A DNA stretch of 64,000 nt from Anisus vortex. Its lineage: Eukaryota > Mollusca > Gastropoda > Planorbidae. The position numbers were made by a program, and so were the translations under genes. The notes below the pieces were generated by a model. That model saw nothing but the letters and a program-made list of their open reading frames with translations, had not been told where the DNA came from and searched no databases. The stretch lies in the NCBI GenBank assembly GCA_949126835.1, contig OX421509.1, positions 8,206,911-8,270,910 on the forward strand. Reading direction: 5' to 3'. Shown here piece after piece: positions 10,101 to 19,702 of this stretch (position 1 is the first letter of the stretch; each line of letters starts with the position of its first letter).

Positions 10101-10575
10101 CTGAAGAATAAAAAAAAACGAAATCTGGCCATAATGGTGTAACGTTCGCTGTCGTTGGAAAGAAAGGTACAAAAGAAAAAGATAATTTAAACAGTAATCG
10201 CTTAGTCTCATTTATTATTCCGTTTGCAAGGAAAAAATCTTATACATTTTACTTATGTTGAAGTGGCAGTTAAGTATAAAATAGGTTGTCCGAACAAGTC
10301 AGGAAAATGAAAGTCCAGTCAACATCATATAATACACTTATAAAAACTGTCTATCAATCTATAAAGATGGAGTGTCTGAAAAATCTAAGATTAGACCTAT
10401 ACAAGAATTTATTTGGAATCCATTACATCACATTATTGTTAAAATGCCAAATTTTTTTTTTTTATAAAAACGTTGAAATAATGAATTTGTCAAGACATAA
10501 GAAAAACGCCACATATCGCCGCAGATCATTTTCAAACCTGACAATATTTCGATATTACTTGTACACTAGAAAAGA

Positions 10576-10783
10576 CATGGGTCGGCAACCTACTCCACGC
10601 GCCCCAGACTTGGCACGCAGAGCAATTTTTTTCAATGGCACGCGGAAGACTCCCAGAAAAAAAGAGGCAATTAAAGTATCTTCTATAAGAAATTAAGTGC
10701 TAAATAAGGATGACTTCTAGGGTGTTGGCACGCTTAATGATTTAGAAAAAGGAACACTATTATCAAAAGGTTGCCGATCTCTG
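10576..10783. mobile_element. hAT-type MITE, 'GGTCGGCAACC' family (opposite orientation)
   Basis: Left end CATGGGTCGGCAACC, then CTTGGCACGC and GCAATTTTTTTCAATGGCACG; right end AAAGGTTGCCGATCTCTG. Orientation is opposite to the 8037 copy. The flanks do not give a clean duplication. It explains much of a 136-codon plus-strand ORF that runs through it. Confidence 0.65.
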
Positions 10784-11033
10784 GACTAAGACATATTGGC
10801 TTCTTAAAATAAAACAAATCGTGTATTCTAAGACATATTGGTATTGTAACAATGAACAAGAGGATGAGTTTCACATCTTTATAATCGTAGGCCTATATCT
10901 TTCAATTCAATGAGCGTGTATAACTTTCAGTGAAAAACTTTTATAATTCGATGAAAATCGTATATTTTATCACTGGAAATTTCGTAGGGCCTTCATATGA
11001 CTGATAATTTTATGCCTAACACTGTAAATATAG

Positions 11034-11103
11034 CAGGTCGAGCGGCAGTGCGTTCGGCTGGCGAACCAAAGGTCCTGGGTTTCTAATTCTGGTGGAGGCT
11101 AGG
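11034..11103 (+). repeat. SINE type 1, left part (split by hAT E; continues at 15620-15790)
   Basis: CGGCTGGCGAACC, AAGGTCCTGGGTTTCTAAT and GGTGGAGGCTAGG match the head of the SINE at 9184. The body resumes only after the 4.5-kb transposon (GGTGTCCCTGAGTCTCCCC, GGGTAAAGTAAAGGCGGC, CTGGTGAACGCTGC). AGGCTAGG is duplicated at the break. Confidence 0.8.
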
Positions 11104-11257
11104 CAGGGCCGGATTTAGATGAAAAGAGGCCCTAGGCTATTCCACTTACGAGGCCATTTCACCTCCGATTTTTAAGTTTGTAAATTAGATGAGTGATAAT
11201 AAAATACATCATGTGATATATATCAATATCTAATAATATTAAACTTTGTGTCAGCGT

Positions 11258-11490
11258 TAAGCCGGCTGGTCCAGCGGTTAGTTCACCGGACTGTCAACCA
11301 AAAACCAACTGACACGTCGCGGGTTCTAGCTCGGCCATCGGCGGATCCCTGTCGCCCTGCAGGAGTTTTGGGCCTGTAAAAATATTTGCGCCAGCAGGCA
11401 GCATTGTGTTTACAGAGGGCACTGAGCATGCTAAAATAGCATGGATAGAAGCGCTATATAAGTAGCCAATTTAATGTTTTAACTTTGTAT
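11258..11490 (+). repeat. tRNA-derived SINE (type 2)
   Basis: Head GCTGGTCCAGCGGTTAG, then CCGGACTGTCAACC and B box GGGTTCTAGCTC. The body has TTTTGGGCCTG, and the tail has GAGCATGCT, ATAGCATGGATAGAAGCGC and TATATAAG. It shares the head with 4874-5050 and 59845-59995 and the tail with 685-745 (reverse). Confidence 0.75.
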
Positions 11491-11509
11491 TTTGCGCTCA
11501 AATTAGTTT

Positions 11510-11580
11510 TTAACCCTTCCCGTACCGACCTACATCTATCTATGCTGCCTTCAGTTCCGCTATATACGCGCCCGGGACTG
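11510..11580. mobile_element. 71-bp piggyBac-end miniature
   Basis: Starts TTAACCCTTCCCGTACC, the left end of the element at 6383, and passes directly at CTATGCTG into CCTTCAGTTCCGC, the right end near 7607. The terminal GTAAGGGTTAA is missing on the right. It is either an internal-deletion product or the empty form of the longer element. Confidence 0.55.
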
Positions 11581-11849
11581 CTTATTTTAAACTGAAAGTG
11601 AACTTTCATAAACATCTTTTAACTACATGCACTATACACCACGTGTTTACGATTTGTGGCGATGCATTCTTCTACACAGATAATATTATTTGTATTCACG
11701 GATACACTTGATAGTTTATGTTTCTGAATGGGTAAGATTTAAAGCTATTATCAATATCTTTTTTTCTATCGTTTAAATGTGTATTTAATTTATGTTCAAA
11801 ACTAATTTCTTTTTGCACTGGTTGATTGAAGTGTAAATAAATAGATAAA

Positions 11850-11935
11850 AAATGCCAGACTAGACTCGGACCACGGATGAGCCTAGGACGCAATAATCTT
11901 CTTTATAGAAGGAGCGTCTATAATGTATAAGATAA
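11850..11935 (+). repeat. Dispersed repeat with 'GGAGCGTCTATAATGTATAAG' end
   Basis: The order AGACTAGACTCGGACCACGG, AATAATCTTC, then GGAGCGTCTATAATGTATAAG-like sequence also occurs at about 34090-34180 (plus) and, in reverse, at about 30325-30400. Function and class are unknown; it could be the tail of a SINE or MITE. Confidence 0.5.
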
Positions 11936-12539
11936 GATAAGATGGGGTAAGATTAGTTTGATAGTTTATATTATGTTTGAAAGAGTCCAAAGTGATTTAG
12001 CCTAACCCTTACCGATATATCTAACAATATAGGGTACTATTAAAGTTATGGAATACATTAAATATGATGGTAAGTAATTTATACAGTCTTTAAAATTATA
12101 ACATTTACAACTTCCTGAAAATGCTTGGCACACGAAAAAAGAATAATTATATTTTAAACTTGAAAAAGAGATAGGCATGGACACAAGCCTATTTAGCGCC
12201 CCAGGGCAAAAGTTTCAGCGACGCACACTTGCATACTGTAACTGCTTCATTTAATACTATATTTACGGATTATATGCCGCCAGCCACCCCCCCCCCTAGA
12301 AGTGTAGACCCGAGAATATGCCCCCTCTGCTTCACCCCCCCTCCCTTTGTGAGGCCACTGCTGATGATATTGCAGAAGCAGACACTATTTCAAAAATTAT
12401 TTCTTGCAAGGCTTCGGATATAAATGATTCAGTGGATACAAATATAAAACCAAACAGAGCAGCCTAGCTAAGGTGCATTAACAACAATTAAAGAATAAAC
12501 AAATGTGTAGATTACAGCAACTAGAAAATTAAACTATAG

Positions 12540-13690
12540 ATGAGACAGAAACGAGATTGGATTATCAAAGATATCGTAGGACAAAACAATTAGAGAAAGA
12601 AACTGCAAAAGAACGAGAAAGACAATTGGAAGAAAAAAGAAAGCGGAGGAAAAAACAACTAGATAAGGAACTTAAATTAATGTTTCGCATTGGCTTCGTT
12701 TAACGTAGATGACGTAGATAACGATCGGACAATCAATAGTCACGGAATCTACAGCTTCCTAGCAGCAGGACAAGTCTACCAGAAGATGAATATGGCAGTA
12801 AATCCAACACAAAATGTTAAGGGTGAATTTAAAAGTCCACAATACGGACAGATGTACTTCTTAGATTCAGATGACGCCGTCATTAAGCAACTGAAACATC
12901 CACTCAATCATGAAATCAGTCAATCTCTAATTAATTCATTGGAACAAATCATTAGATCAAGCAACTCTCTTGCACAAACTTTTATGATGATGAGAGAAGT
13001 GGAAGAAAAGACCAACCGTCATGCTACTGAAGAAGGACATGTGCTGCTTATTTTCACATCGCCAGAAGGATCCGTATAAAAAAAAATAATGCACCTTTAT
13101 CCGGCGAAGTATGTACTGTCGTTACATTAAATTCAGATCAAAGCAATCCAGATAACAAAATGGTGGTTCATAAGCGTGTCCAAAATAATTTTACTTTGAA
13201 GAATTTAGACAGCCGCTTAGAGCCTTTTACTTACCCGCTGTTTTTTTCTAAAGGGAGATTAGGCTTCTCTTTTGCCTTTTGCGAGCCGACAGCACCTTAC
13301 ACGCTTTGAAATGGCCCAGTACCGTATTGCTTTTCCACCCCATCTACATTCTCAAGCTGACTGTGTGTGGTTCCTGATATGCGAGAAATTAAATTCAATG
13401 ACCTGCATTTTGGAGGCCGGCTTTTTCAGCAGTATCTCGTGGATACGTACATTCGATTGGAACGCGATCGTATTCAGTAGATCAAGAACAATCAAAAGAA
13501 GATATATTCTGACAAATACATAGGAGTCATCCGTTTTCTTCAAGATCTGGAAGAAAAGAATAATGCTGATATTGGTGAAAGTATTATTCTACCCTCTTCG
13601 TTTCCAGGCTTGAATAGAGACTACGGTGAACACTTTGAAGATGTTGTGGCTATTGTTCGCTGTTATGCTCTGCAATTTTGATTAGTCATA
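12540..13690 (+). pseudogene. Helitron Rep/helicase N-terminal region relic
   Basis: Several plus-strand frames together resemble the front part of Helitron proteins. A charged coiled segment lies at 12540-12680. An open stretch follows at 12690-13079, with a G-Q-V-Y motif, QMYFLDSDDAVIKQ and a long helical region (Helitron_like_N type). Next come LHFGGRLFQQYLVD at about 13402-13445, IKNNQKKI, and IILPSSFPG near 13585-13610, followed by a VAIVR segment. Frames change several times and at least one stop lies within. The fragment ends before the HUH nuclease motif and helicase, so it cannot be functional. It sits inside hAT E. Confidence 0.7.
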
Positions 13691-14549
13691 AAGAATCTCA
13701 TTGAAGATGGAGTTGTTCTACTAATAACAGCTTATCAATGGGCATTAATAAAATTATATCATTAAGTAATTGTTCTTTTGAAAGCCCTTAAAGCAGATTA
13801 CAATAGATATTGTAATGAAAAAGAAAAGAGATGACTACAAAATACATTTGTAGGCCCATACCTGATTAAATATACTCCCTGTAAATAGTAGCCTATATTA
13901 TATGCATTTATCTTATTGTTTACAATTTCTCTATTGTTTTAAGGATCTTTGATGTTAAAGATATGTATCAAATATTCTAACACTATTATTAATTTCACCC
14001 TATAACGACCGATCTGAGATCGGTCACCCCGATATTTTTAAATTAAGCAAATTGTAATTGGTACTAACCTTTATAAAAAATGTGGCACAGATAATAAATA
14101 AAAAAATGTCGATAACACTTATTTGTACATTTATTATCAGCACTATATATAGTACTTGTAACAATAACTAATCAAACATAACACACAACATTACAAAGAA
14201 ACAAAATTCAAAAAAGGAAATTCTTTGATTACGAAAAAAAAATACGCAATCAAAATTATCATATTTACTATCAAATTTAATTAAATATATTCAATACCTT
14301 GAACATTATATCAAATTCAATTCAGATACATTTATTTCATAATAATTCGCATTTAAAGTTTAAGTAAGAAGTATGAATTATTATGAATTTTAATTCTTAA
14401 ACTAAACCAAAAACGGAACTTTATTCCAACGAAATACAGATCACAAAAAAGAAAATATCAAATTGTATATCATATTCAATTTTATGTTAATAGTTATTTT
14501 ATTTAAGAACTGTTTCAATCCAAGTATACATTTAAAACGAAATTGTAGA

Positions 14550-15450
14550 TTAGAAGAATTTCTTTCTCAACTTTTTCACACATAATTCTTCTATAAGTTC
14601 ATCAAAATCTATTTTTCCGAAGGTCTCATTTTCGATGCACAAAATACTCAACGCAAACATCCTCGTCTGGGTCAGTGTGATTCTTAATTGATTTTTGATA
14701 TGTTTAAGTCCTGAAAATGACCTTTCTCCAGTACAATTAGTGACTATTAAACTGAGAAACAGCCGTAAAATTGATTCCACATTGGGGAAGGCAACTTGAA
14801 TATTGTCTTTGAATATTATTTGATACAAGTCTGTATGCGACAATGTGGACTTTTTTTTTTAAGGCTTTTGCGTTTGTCTCACACATGTGTGGAAATAAAA
14901 TAGTTCTTTAGTAAGATTTTGGTTGACATCTTCAACAGATCAACACCTCTTTGAAGTTCTACCTTTGATGTAAGATCGGCAAGAAAGATTAGATTAGTTT
15001 TTCGTAGTTCCCTTACCTTTTACTTTGTATTACCCTTCTAGCAGTTCTTTATTTAGTATTTGGAGACGTGTTTTTTTTGCTTGTTGCTCAAGTGCATTAA
15101 AATCTTCCCTAGATTCACGTAAAATATAAAAAAAAATTACCTGTATCAATCTGCACAACTATTAGGGCTTTGAAGAATTTTATTTACTCTTGAAAAATGT
15201 CCCAGTATTCGATTCCAGAAATGGAATTAAAATTCTTCCTTCTTATCTAAAAGATTGATGGCCCTCAATCTAGAATCACCTTGTGTATTATTATTTGAAT
15301 GTAAATAATTGAGTGCATGGGTCATATTATTGTAATTTCTATTCTAAAATAGCTTCCTATAGCTTTTGAGAGTGCCTCCCTCTCAGTGTCTGATAAATAT
15401 TTAGGCACTTTAGAATGAGGTTTCAAATATGATTTAACAACTTTCAGAAC
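14550..15450 (-). pseudogene. hAT transposase relic with C-terminal dimerisation (hATC) motif
   Basis: The clearest part (14550-14843) reads FPNVESILRLFLSL, then NCTGERSFSGLKHIKNQLR, the hATC signature that holds the C-terminal part of the RNase-H-like transposase together. Further upstream on the minus strand (about 15370-15430) SKVPKYLSDTEREAL-like sequence is visible but broken by stops and frame changes. Family level: ZMYM-type/DUF4371-like hAT transposases. It belongs to element E by position and cannot be active. Confidence 0.75.
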
Positions 15451-15619
15451 TTTATTTCTCCTAAATTTCGGTCCAGCGTTTTAGTGTCACTGTTTTTAGA
15501 ATAGTGTAATTTTAGTTTTGCAAACAATTTGAATGTAGGCCCCTCTTGATCTTGAGACCCCTCTTGATCTTGAGGCCCTGGGCTGAAGCCTTGATAGCCT
15601 ATAGGAATATCCGGCCCTG

Positions 15620-15790
15620 AGGCTAGGATTTATTCCCCGGGTGCTTGATGGTGTCCCTGAGTCTCCCCAGCTCCAATGGATACTTGACCTTAGTTGGGGG
15701 TAAAGTAAAGGCGGCTGTGCATAGTGCTGTCCACAGACACTGGTGAACGCTGCCCCACCGGCCCTATGGATGAATTTGGTCCGACGGGAT
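15620..15790 (+). repeat. SINE type 1, right part
   Basis: Continuation of 11034-11103 after the hAT E target duplication. It contains the type 1 body phrases (GAGTCTCCCCAGCTCC, TTAGTTGGGGGTAAAG, CACTGGTGAACGCTG) and ends near GGTCCGACGGGATT. Confidence 0.8.
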
Positions 15791-15865
15791 TACTTTTTGT
15801 CTTTACTGTCAATATAGTGAAATGGACAATTAGCGATGTAGATCCACAAGGCAATTGAGACAAAA

Positions 15866-15889
15866 TTAGGGTTAGGGTTAGGGTTAGTG
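15866..15889 (+). repeat. Short interstitial telomere-like repeat
   Basis: Three perfect TTAGGG units (15866-15883) followed by TTAGTG. TTAGGG is the usual mollusc telomere repeat. The length is short enough to have arisen by chance or repair. Confidence 0.7.
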
Positions 15890-16675
15890 TTAAGCCTGCT
15901 CTCTTAAATTGTGTTAGACGCGTATATTTTAACGTATATTGTTAAGCCCGAAATTACTTCAGAATGGCAATTCAAATGTCATAAACCAGCACGTTCGAAA
16001 TATGTAGGTCTATAGGCCTTTTTTTATAAACTGTGCATAGATTTAAGTATTAAATATTTAACTGCTTCAGAATAAAGATCGGATAATATTAATGTTAGAA
16101 GTTAAAACTTTGCATAGATCAATATAATCAGTTCATGTTCATAATAACTTACCTAAGTTGTAAAAATATAATAAACTCAGAGCGTAAGAACAAAATTTAT
16201 GATTGGAATACATTTTGCTTCCAGGTTCAAAAAGTTTATTATATGAAATGGGAATAGACAATCAACATCCATAAACCTGTCGATATATTTATGTAATCTT
16301 CATTGGCAAATAATGAATAATTTAGGCTATGCGCCATCGACGTTTCATGTTGCGTGGTGACAGAGCCTGTCACAGGACGAATACCACAACTAATGTTTGA
16401 ATAATGGTAACGTGAAGAGAGGCGTAGATCTCATTAACTTGATTCAATACATTCTATTCATTCTGAACATTAGATCTTATCCATATCTACTTGTACAAAT
16501 GCTGCCTATATAGGCAATTTATTGGAAAAATAGCTGTCAGAACTTCAGTAGTTGACTAGGCCTTGGATAATCTTGTACTCGTTCATTCAATATATCATGC
16601 GCACTTTATTATAATATCTTTAAACTAACATATAATAACTAATCTCTTACAGATCCTTTGCCTGGGTTGGGGCGA
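15890..16675. other. Unassigned AT-rich DNA left of the minisatellite
   Basis: No ORF, terminal repeat or known repeat was recognised. Confidence 0.4.
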
Positions 16676-18906
16676 AGTAGACGAAGTGTCGCTGTAGACT
16701 GTAGACGATGTGTCGCTGTAGAGTGTAGACGATGTGTCGCTGTAGACTGTAGACGATGTGTCGCTGTAGAGTGTAGACGATGTGTCGCTGTAGAGTGTAG
16801 ACGATGTGTCGCTGTAGAGTGTAGACGATGTGTCGCTGTAGAGTGTAGACGATGTTTCGCTGTAGAGTGTAGTCGATGTGTCGCTGTAGAGTGTAGACGA
16901 TGTTTCGCTGTAGAGTGTAGACGATGTTTCGCTGTAGAGTGTAGACGATGTGTCGCTGTAGAGTGTAGACGATGTGTCGCTGTAGAGTGTAGACGATGTG
17001 TCGCTGTAGAGAGTAGACAATGTGTCGCTGTAGAGTGTAGACGATGTGTCGCTGTAGAGTGTAGACGATGTGTCGCTGTATAGTGTAGACGATGTGTCGC
17101 TGTAGAGTGTAGACGATGTGTCGCTGTAGAGTGTAGACGATGTGTCGCTGTATAGTGTAGACGATGTGTCGCTGTATAGTGTAGACGATGTGTCGCTGTA
17201 TAGTGTAGACGATGTGTCGCTGTAGAGTGTAGACGATGTGTCGCTGTAGAGTGTAGACGATGTGTCGCTATAGGGTGTAGACGATGTGTCGCTGTAGGGT
17301 GTAGACGATGTGTCGCTGTAGGGTGTAGAGGATGTGTCGCTGTATAGTGTAGACGATGTGTCGCTGTAGAGTGTAGACGATGTGTCGCTGTAGAGTGTAG
17401 ACGATGTGTCGCTGTGAAGTGTAGACGATGTGTAGCTTTAGCGTGTAGACGATGTGTCGCTGTAGGATGTAGAGGATGTGTCGCTTTAGCGTGTAGACGA
17501 TGTGTCGCTGTAGAGTGTAGACGATGTGTCGCTGTAGAGTGTAGACGATGTGTCGCTGTAGAGTGTAGACGATGTGTCGCTGTAGAGTGTAGACGATGTG
17601 TCGCTGTAGAGTGTAGACGATGTGTCGCTGTAGAGTGTAGACGATGTGTCGCTGTAGGGTGTAGACGATGTGTCGCTGTAGGGTGTAGAGGATGTGTCGC
17701 TGTATAGTGTAGACGATGTGTCGCTGTAGAGTGTAGACGATGTGTCGCTGTAGAGTGTAGACGATGTGTCGCTGTAGAGTGTAGACGATGTGTCGCTGTA
17801 GGGTGTAGAGGATGTGTCGCTGTATAGTGTAGACGATGTGTCGCTGTAGAGTGTAGACGATGTGTCGCTGTAGAGTGTAGACGATGTGTCGCTGTGAAGT
17901 GTAGACGATGTGTAGCTTTAGCGTGTAGACGATGTGTCGCTGTAGGATGTAGAGGATGTGTCGCTTTAGCGTGTAGACGATGTGTCGCTGTAGAGTGTAG
18001 ACGATGTGTCGCTGTAGAGTGTAGACGATGTGTCGCTGTAGAGTGTAGACGATGTGTCGCTGTAGAGTGTAGACGATGTGTCGCTGTAGAGTGTAGACGA
18101 TGTGTCGCTGTAGAGTGTAGACGATGTGTCGCTGTAGGGTGTAGACGATGTGTCGCTGTAGGGTGTAGAGGATGTGTCGCTGTATAGTGTAGACGATGTG
18201 TCGCTGTAGAGTGTAGACGATGTGTCGCTGTAGAGTGTAGACGATGTGTCGCTGTAGAGTGTAGACGATGTGTAGCTTTAGCTTGTAGACGATGTGTCGC
18301 TGTAGGGTGTAGAGGTTGTGTCGCTTTAGCGTGTAGACGATGTGTCGCTGTAGAGTGTAGACGATGTGTCGCTGTAGAGTGTAGACGATGTGTCGCTGTA
18401 GAGTGTAGACGATGTGTCGCTGTAGAGTGTAGACGATGTGTCGCTGTAGAGTGTAGACGATGTGTAGCTTTAGCGTGTAGACGATGTGTCGCTGTAGGGT
18501 GTAGAGGATGTGTCCTGTAGAGTGTAGACGATGTGTCGCTGTAGAGTGTAGACGATGTGTCGCTGTAGAGTGTAGACGATGTGTCGCTGTAGAGTGTAGA
18601 CGATGTGTCGCTGTAGAGTGTAGATGATGTGTCGCTGTAGAGTGTAGACGATGTGTCGCTGTAGAGTGTAGACGATGTGTCGCTGTAGAGTGTAGACGAT
18701 GTGTCGCTGTAGAGTGTAGACGATGTGTCGCTGTAGAGTGTAGACGATTTGTCGCTGTAGAGTGTAGACGATGTGTCGCTGTAGAGTGTAGACGATGTGT
18801 CGCTGTAGAGTGTACACGATGTGTCGCTGTAGAGTGTAGACGATGTGTCGCTGTAGAGTGTAGACGATGTGTCGCTGTAGAGTGTAGACGATGTGTCGCT
18901 GTAGAG
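16676..18906. repeat. 24-bp minisatellite, about 93 tandem copies
   Basis: The unit is 24 bp (for example 17497-17520) and combines GTGTAGACGATG with TGTCGCTGTAGA. Variants include GTTTCGC, TATAG, GGGTG and TAGCTTTAGC. Because 24 is divisible by three, several frames on both strands stay open and give octapeptide repeats. A 1-bp loss near 18513 shifts the phase. The array is broken by the LTR element at 18907 and resumes at 27148. I see no splice sites, signal peptide or flanking coding sequence, so protein coding is unlikely. Confidence 0.95.
17341..18300. repeat. 480-bp higher-order duplication within the minisatellite
   Basis: Positions 17341-17800 and 17821-18280 match base for base over most of their length, including rare variants (GTGAAGTG, TAGCTTTAGC, GGATGTAGAGG). 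The period is 480 bp, exactly 20 units. A partial third copy of the variant pattern appears at about 18265-18335 and again near 18465-18510. Confidence 0.85.
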
Positions 18907-19531
18907 TGTTACGAATATCGGTCATAAATGAATGACGTAGTAAGGCATTGACCTCTTAACAAGTGCGTATCAGAGTCCAAAGCGACCAAGGTTTGACCTT
19001 TATGCCCTGAGGGCAGTTTAAATAAAATAATTCGTTCAAATCCCGTGGAAATTGGAGGATAATTCTGGATCGTAGTAATTATAGAGAAAGAGGTTAAAAT
19101 GCGTATTAAGACCCTGTAGAATCTTCGATGATAGTTTTCTTTGTTAAGTCCCGACCTCCTTAAAGTTAGTTCAGTTTAAACGTTTGTAGAGTGAAGTCGC
19201 TATATTAATACTTGTACATATAATGTCATTTTATTGAAACTTATGTTGCCATCAGTTGATAAAGTTTATTGATCGTTTATATTGAGTCTACAATTTAAAT
19301 AAAATTGTTTATTCAACAACTGGAGTTGTTTGATCTATCATTGTTGAGAAATGTGTTGAAGATAATTATCACGAATATAACTACATTACTGCATAGACCT
19401 GTCAGTCAAGGAACCCCTAGCTTGGGCTACAGATTAGCAGAATCTAGAGACTTCTAATAAAGATACAACTATATTCATTGAATCCGATTTAACGAGTCGT
19501 AATAAGAGTCATCTCATAAAGGGCCATAACA
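18907..19531 (+). repeat. 5' LTR (625 bp)
   Basis: TG...CA ends; matches the LTR at 26523-27147 throughout as far as I can compare. It contains an AATAAA near 19300 that could act as a poly(A) signal and an AT-rich TTTAAATAAAA near 19020 that could serve as a TATA-like element; both are inferences. Confidence 0.9.
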
Positions 19532-19534
19532 ATT

Positions 19535-19552
19535 TGCGGGCTACGTCCGATA
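19535..19552 (+). other. Probable primer-binding site, tRNA-Pro-like but imperfect
   Basis: Starts 3 bases after the LTR and reads TGCGGGCTACGTCCGATA. The classical proline-tRNA primer site is TGGGGGCTCGTCCGGGAT; the match needs one substitution near the start, one extra A, and mismatches at the end. Confidence 0.45.
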
Positions 19553-19702
19553 TAGTTGTATAGTGAAGCATATATTCAAGTTGTGTTGTGTTGTGTGTAA
19601 AGCCGTGACCTACTGAGCAAGCCTAATAACGCTGAATTCATTCTTCCGATTGGAAAAACGTAAGTTGGAAATTTACTACTTTAAAAATCTCTTAACTAAA
19701 GA

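Larger units (their letters stand above)
11104..15619. mobile_element. hAT-like transposon E, inserted in a SINE
   Basis: Starts CAGGGCCGGATTTA and ends ATATCCGGCCCTG (inverted repeats). The 8-bp target duplication AGGCTAGG is perfect (11096-11103 and 15620-15627) and removing the element restores a continuous SINE. A minus-strand hATC relic is at 14550-14843. The left two thirds hold later or captured material: a SINE at 11258, a piggyBac miniature at 11510, a C-rich block near 12280-12350 and a Helitron relic at 12540-13690. Confidence 0.85.

Noticed and set aside
10286..10696. 136-codon plus-strand ORF
   Set aside because: The second half overlaps the MITE at 10576-10783 and the first half is Lys/Asn/Phe-rich AT noise.
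16676..18906. CRISPR-like array
   Set aside because: Units are directly adjacent with no unique spacers, and the window is clearly eukaryotic.
16658..18925. Long ORFs on both strands across the minisatellite, encoding cysteine/arginine or Thr-Leu-Tyr-Ser octapeptide repeats
   Set aside because: They follow automatically from a 24-bp period without stops. Several frames are open at once, there is no start context, splice site or non-repeat coding flank, and a 1-bp loss shifts the frame without consequence.
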